From: Spongospora subterranea f. sp. subterranea
Lineage: Eukaryota > Endomyxa: Phytomyxea > Phytomyxea > Plasmodiophorida
Assembly: GCA_049724395.1 (NCBI GenBank)
Contig: JAUGWO010000121.1
Location: forward strand, 62,001-126,000
Length of the DNA: 64,000 bases
Reading direction: 5' to 3'
The notes under the pieces are model-generated. The model worked only from the letters and a program-made list of their open reading frames with translations, was not told where the DNA came from and made no database searches. The position numbers and the translations under genes were made by a program. How positions within the stretch are numbered: the first letter of the stretch is position 1; each line of letters starts with the position of its first letter. Shown piece after piece: positions 59,600 through 64,000 of the stretch.

Positions 59600-61400
59600 A
59601 CTATTTGAAAGCGATAGCGAAACAGGCGTCGTCGAATGGGCGGTAATGGCAAGACAGGTCCAACTATTGTTAGGATCTCGCCGAATGGAAAGAGGCGAGT
59701 GAGGCAACCGCAGTAGGCAGTTACGGTCAGAGGGACCGTAACCAGCCCAATCAATCATATTGTAGCTTCCGCCGAAAATATCGTGAGTCCAGAATGGCTT
59801 TCACCTGGTAGTGGGGAGACATGGACGGGTCGGTGCTGACAAGAATAGGACCTGGTGGAGGCTTGTTGCGACCCAGAAAAGGGTTTGCCATGAATGGGAA
59901 GATCAGGGAGACATGGAATACCGGATGGACTCTTAACGACCCTGGAAGAAGGAGGTCAACTGCAGAGTCACCGATAAACCGACGGATGGGAAAGAAGCCA
60001 AGCCAGCGCGAAGCGAGTTTCTGGCAAGGTCGAGCCGTCCGAACATGGGCGGCGGAAAGCCAGACTCATTGACCGACGGCGTACGATGGAGGAGCGGAGC
60101 GGGAACGATCAGCGAAATTCTTGTACGTTGCCAGAGCAAATTTCAACTTCTGTCGTAGCCACTGATGTAAATCCTTGATGTTGGATATGTAGGATTCGGC
60201 GCGAAAAACTTGAGAGGTGGTGGGAACCGACGGGTCGACAACGTGGATGGTAGCCGTACAAGGTGAAGAAAGGGGAGACTTCAGGGCGGCATGGACGGGA
60301 ATTGTTGTAGGAAAACTCGGCTTGAGGGAGCAACGACATCCAATTGTCTTTGCGGTAATAAAAAAAACAGCGAAGGTATTGCTCCACGATCTGATTACAG
60401 CACTCCGCCTGACCATTACTCTGACAATGATAGCCCGAGGTCAGGGATACGTCCACATCGAGGAGTTTGAAAGTGCGTTTCCAGAATTTGATATTATCTA
60501 TTCGGGAAATCCGTGTAGGCGAATTACATGATTGAACAGAAGAACGGCCGTGGTTTCGGCAGTACGACGGCCAGAACAAGCCACGAAGTAGGCCATCTTT
60601 GTAAAACGGTCAACAATTGTAAGAATGCAGTCATTACCTTGGACAAGAGGAAGGTCCCTAATAAAATTGATGCGAACGGTCGATCGGGAATTGGTAATGG
60701 TTTCAGCAATCCTGCCGGTTGCTTTCGCCGCGGCAACAGTTCTCACAGGAGCTGATGAAGGACGCAACGGAGCTGTTGAGCTTGGGCCACCAGTTATATC
60801 GAACGATGAGGGCTGCGGTGCGGGGCCTGCCAAAATGACCACCGAGAGGGGAGTCGTGGCACCTCTGGAGTATGATTAGTCGTCGTAGTTGATCTGTATC
60901 AGGGACATAAATACGGTGACTGTAGAGGAGGAGGTTGCCGGCGAGTGCCATCTTGGTGCCGAGCAATTGGGAATTGGCGATGAAAGGCTTGGCGAAGTCG
61001 TCCTTCAACGTGGCAGTCCGGATGCGCTCGTAAAGCGAGAGATCGAGCTGGAATTGTGTAGAACAGACGAGCGAGGGAAAGTTATCTTCTGAAAACAGGG
61101 GCTCGACCTGAGATATCGGTGTCGGAGATGATCGTAAGTCGCTACGGCGGGATAGCGCATCAGCTTTGGTGTTATGATCTCCAAACTGGTAGTGAAATTG
61201 GAATTGAAAACGACTGAAGAATTGGGACCAGCGTGCTTGACGGTTCGATAAGGATTTCATAGTTAAGAAGTACTTGAGGCTCTTCTGATCGGTGTAGACT
61301 ACGAAACTATGTACTGCACCTTCAAGGAACTGCCGCCATTCTTGGAACGCTGACTTAATCGCGAGTTACTCTTTATTCCTGGGATCGTATTTTGATTATG
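59600..61400 (-). mobile_element. Ty3/gypsy (chromovirus-like) retroelement fossil
   Basis: A minus-strand remnant with RNase H end, integrase zinc-finger and core, and a chromodomain-like tail, in the order expected for a chromovirus. It is broken, with several reading-frame interruptions, lacks a gag region and has no clear long terminal repeats. Codon content is more GC-rich than that of the neighbouring genes. The divergence from intact elements suggests it is not recent. Confidence 0.85.
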
Positions 61401-61553
61401 CGTCGACCAATATAGTAATAACGGGAGCAGAGGGTATCGTCTCAAAAATGAGCATTTGATAAAAAAGTGGTTTTGCCCAATAAACAGTCCGTGTCGGAGT
61501 CCGTGAACGATCGGCAAAGCTGGAATTGAGCAGGTTTGAATTTTGATTGTTCG

Positions 61554-63239
61554 ATGGAGGTTGAGTCCAGAAGTGATGCAATGACATCCCCTCTAGCTGC
61601 TTATATCGATATAGATCAGACCCTTCCTGGATCATCTGATCATCCTCATCACCAGCTATTAGTCTCATCGTATGTATTAATGGCTATTCACTACATTATC
61701 CGTTACCTTTATCGACTATTACTCGTTACATCTCATCAACATTAATTCATATCGATCCCTTATGATATTATATCCTCAGTGTTTCTCGTTACCGGTTTGC
61801 ATGTTGTGTGTGTTACATTGCCGATGTGTCTACAAGTAAACGATACCGACCCCATATACTGTGAAACACAACTGATCACTGACGATGATTATAGCCATGA
61901 TGGTGATTTACCTACAGTACGAAAGTTGCTAGACCAGGTCTTAACAGCACCTATTGACCTAGCTGCTCATGATCAACATGGCCGAACCGCATTAGGTACC
62001 ACGGTCATCAAAGGTGTAGTCATTGGTTCATTCTTATTGTGTAGCGCTTGCGTCGTGGTCTGGCCACTTGGATATCGTGCGTTTATTGCTGGAGCGTGGA
62101 GCATCATGGCATACACAAGATAATGAGGGATTGACTGCTGCGCAATGTACAATCTCATATTTTTCACTACGTATTCCCTAATCTATGATTTAGATGCGTT
62201 GCTGGAAGGGCATCAGCATGTCTATAATGAATTGCTCGAAGCAGGAATTCGAACTGAACTTGTGCTGAAAGCATTAGAAGGATCTGGCTCTATCAACTCA
62301 AATACCTATTTACGTTAGTATCTTTTAAAAGCCAATCTTATTGTTTCAGCACAATGCTTTTCAACGTTTATCGATGTCTTGACCGTTCAGCGTATTTTGT
62401 GTAACGGGTTATACAAATTTTTGCCGATTGCTGATCAGATTCGTTCATGTTCAGGGGGAGGGGCTCGATATACTGACGATACGTTAGTGGATGATGCTAA
62501 TAATGGTGTGATGATGTCGTGGGAGACTCCATTAATGCACGCCCACGCCCAGGCAATGCAATGTACAGGACGAGATGTACTCAATGTTGGTTTCGGTATG
62601 GGTATCGTCGACCTTGAAATACAGCGATTGCAGCCTCGAACTCACACCATCGGTACTCTTCTGCTTTGCAGTAATTGGTGGTTATTTATTCTGCTCTATT
62701 CTCAGTGGAGGCGCATCCTGATGTCTATGCTCGCATGCTCAGTATGGGTTGGGATCGTCTACCTGGCGTTCGTATATTGTTCGGTCGTTGGCAAGATGTA
62801 CTACCACAGCTAGAGACATACGACGCCATCATGTTCGACAGTATGCACTATATTTATCTGGCTGTATCTCAATCGTTTGTTCTGACTCATTTACCAGCAT
62901 TTGACGAAACCGACGCCCATTTATCGTCTTTCCATGATGCCCTTTTAGATCTCTTACGTCCTCATGGAGTTTACACGTTCTTCAACGGTCTTGCTGCCAC
63001 GAATTTCTTCTTTCATGGTACCGTATATGCTGTTATCATTTCTGATGTTGTTCGTATTTATTTTGCATTCAGATGTCTCTCGTGAAGTGACTCGTTTATG
63101 TCTCATGGAGTTGGGTCTTGATACCGTGTTCCACCCGATAAGCATTGACACATCTGCCGATGAGATCTGGTCCGGTGTTAAGGATCGGTATTGGGTGCTC
63201 AAAACATATTATCTCCCTGTTTGCACGTTTCAAAGATAA
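61554..63239 (+). CDS. RMT2: Arginine N-delta-methyltransferase Rmt2
   Basis: ATG at 61554 (MEVESRSDAMTSPLAAYIDI). Ankyrin repeats follow over short exons: DGDLPTVRKLLDQ, IDLAAHDQHGRTAL and, after an intron, ALASWSGHLDIVRLLLERGA. The SAM-dependent domain starts VMMSWETPLMHAHAQAM, then motif I VLNVGFGMGIVDLEIQ, VEAHPDVYARMLSMGWD, ILFGRWQDVLPQL, AIMF joined by splicing to DTFDETDAHLSSFHDAL, LLRPHGVYTFFNGLAA and the C-terminal KDRYWVLKTYYLPVCTF. Yeast Rmt2 methylates the delta-nitrogen of an arginine in ribosomal protein uL11 (L12). The family is found in fungi and plants and supports a fungal source. Six or more short introns; the 5' end is approximate. Confidence 0.87.
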
Positions 63240-64000
63240 TATATTGCACTTACCGTGTCGTTAATCATTGTGCTCGTAAGTCTTCGTTCTAGCTGCCGCC
63301 TTTTTTACAGCAGCTATTCAAAAAACCGATCGAGAAGAATCAAATAGGTGTTTGTTGAAACAACCGGTTGGGCTGAGACTCGAACGCTCTAGGCTACGAC
63401 TTGAGCTTTTGAGGTAGCATTTATCGACTTTGCAATACCGGAAATAACCTTCAATCGATATCCCAATCTATATCAATAAAGGTTTCTCTGCCCATTACAC
63501 ACATTTTTGACGGTAGAAAGTCCAAATTCGGCAAATTATCTGGACGTGACCGATATTGTGATCAATGTTAAACCTCGCTGCGCCTACCGACGCTCAAATA
63601 AAATTGAATTTGAGGGTCATAGTATCACTAAGGTTGAATGCAGGAAACTTAATGGATTTTCAATACTTTCATTGTTTTGATCTTCTTTCAGATGTTTCGT
63701 AAGCGACACACAAATTGGAATATTTAAAAAAACCTCATGGCACTGCTGAATGAACAGAACAAACGCGATCGATTACAATTTCTGTGTTTTTTCAAAGTTG
63801 GTTTGAAATCAGTAATTCGACTTTAGGTCAAATCCGTTTACCAAAGAGGGTCTGGAACATATTTAGAGGCCACACAAATAGTAGAACTTGCCTCATTTTC
63901 TGCTGCTGTTGAAGACTCTTGGTAATCCACTAACAGATGAACTCGACGATGAGGGTTAATCTAATTTCGATGGTTGTGCCTTGGCCATTCCTACTTATGA
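63240..64000. other. Right edge, no gene recognised
   Basis: No frame over 60 codons and no repeat seen. It could hold small exons of a gene that continues beyond the window. Confidence 0.35.

Noticed and set aside
60217-61092. Plus-strand frames of 70-105 codons at 60.2-61.1 kb
   Set aside because: They are antisense to the Ty3/gypsy fossil and match nothing.

Overview
The window looks like nuclear DNA of a flagellated fungus, most likely a chytrid-grade zoosporic fungus. Genes are dense, lie on both strands and are split by many short GT-AG introns (about 45-60 bp where I could place both ends). The gene set mixes fungal hallmarks (a yeast Rmt2-type arginine methyltransferase, small Tim13, a compact Nup58/Nup49 homologue) with a centriole/cilium gene (OFD1-like), which a flagellum-bearing lineage would keep. 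The assignment is inference from gene content; no rRNA or tRNA marker is present.

Layout. 0-8.3 kb: tail of an unknown gene, an OFD1-like centriolar gene (-), a rhomboid protease (+), an L1-domain ribosome-biogenesis protein (-) and a RING-H2 protein (+). 8.4-9.9 kb: a rearranged PIF/Harbinger transposon relic with nested inverted duplications. 10-12.1 kb: an ER protein disulfide isomerase with only one intact active site. 13-18 kb: a small unresolved gene, a second RING protein, a CK1/TTBK-like kinase and a gene joining a LYR domain to PPR repeats. 18.6-24 kb: a multi-DEP-domain protein and an unknown gene. 24.3-34 kb: a triple-RRM protein, the ribosome-quality-control factor NEMF/Rqc2, an unknown gene and a ZnT6-like member of the zinc transporter family. 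34.5-37.7 kb: Nup58-like nucleoporin, a C2H2 zinc-finger gene and a tiny POLD4 (DNA polymerase delta subunit 4) gene.

37.7-41.8 kb is repeat territory: a 145-bp minisatellite followed by a PIF/Harbinger element that looks complete, with terminal inverted repeats, a DDE transposase with one intron, a SANT/Myb-like accessory ORF and a perfect 31-bp-arm palindrome at its right end. Directly against its right end starts an intronless PB1-plus-PARG-like gene, then mitochondrial ribosomal protein mL54, then an intronless compact XRN-like 5'-3' exonuclease whose 3' end is tandemly duplicated. 46.2-54.7 kb returns to ordinary spliced genes: ribonucleotide reductase small subunit, FIGNL1-like AAA ATPase, an unknown protein, a roadblock-like small protein and Tim13. 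54.6-59.5 kb has poorly recognisable spliced genes and a Ty3/gypsy fossil fragment; 59.6-61.4 kb has a second Ty3/gypsy fossil on the other strand; 61.5-63.2 kb is the Rmt2 gene.

No single co-ordinated gene cluster is evident. The observations most worth following are the intronless PARG-like and XRN-like pair around mL54, the LYR-PPR fusion, the PDI with a blank first active site, the ZnT6-like protein lacking its metal site, and the structure of the apparently intact Harbinger element.
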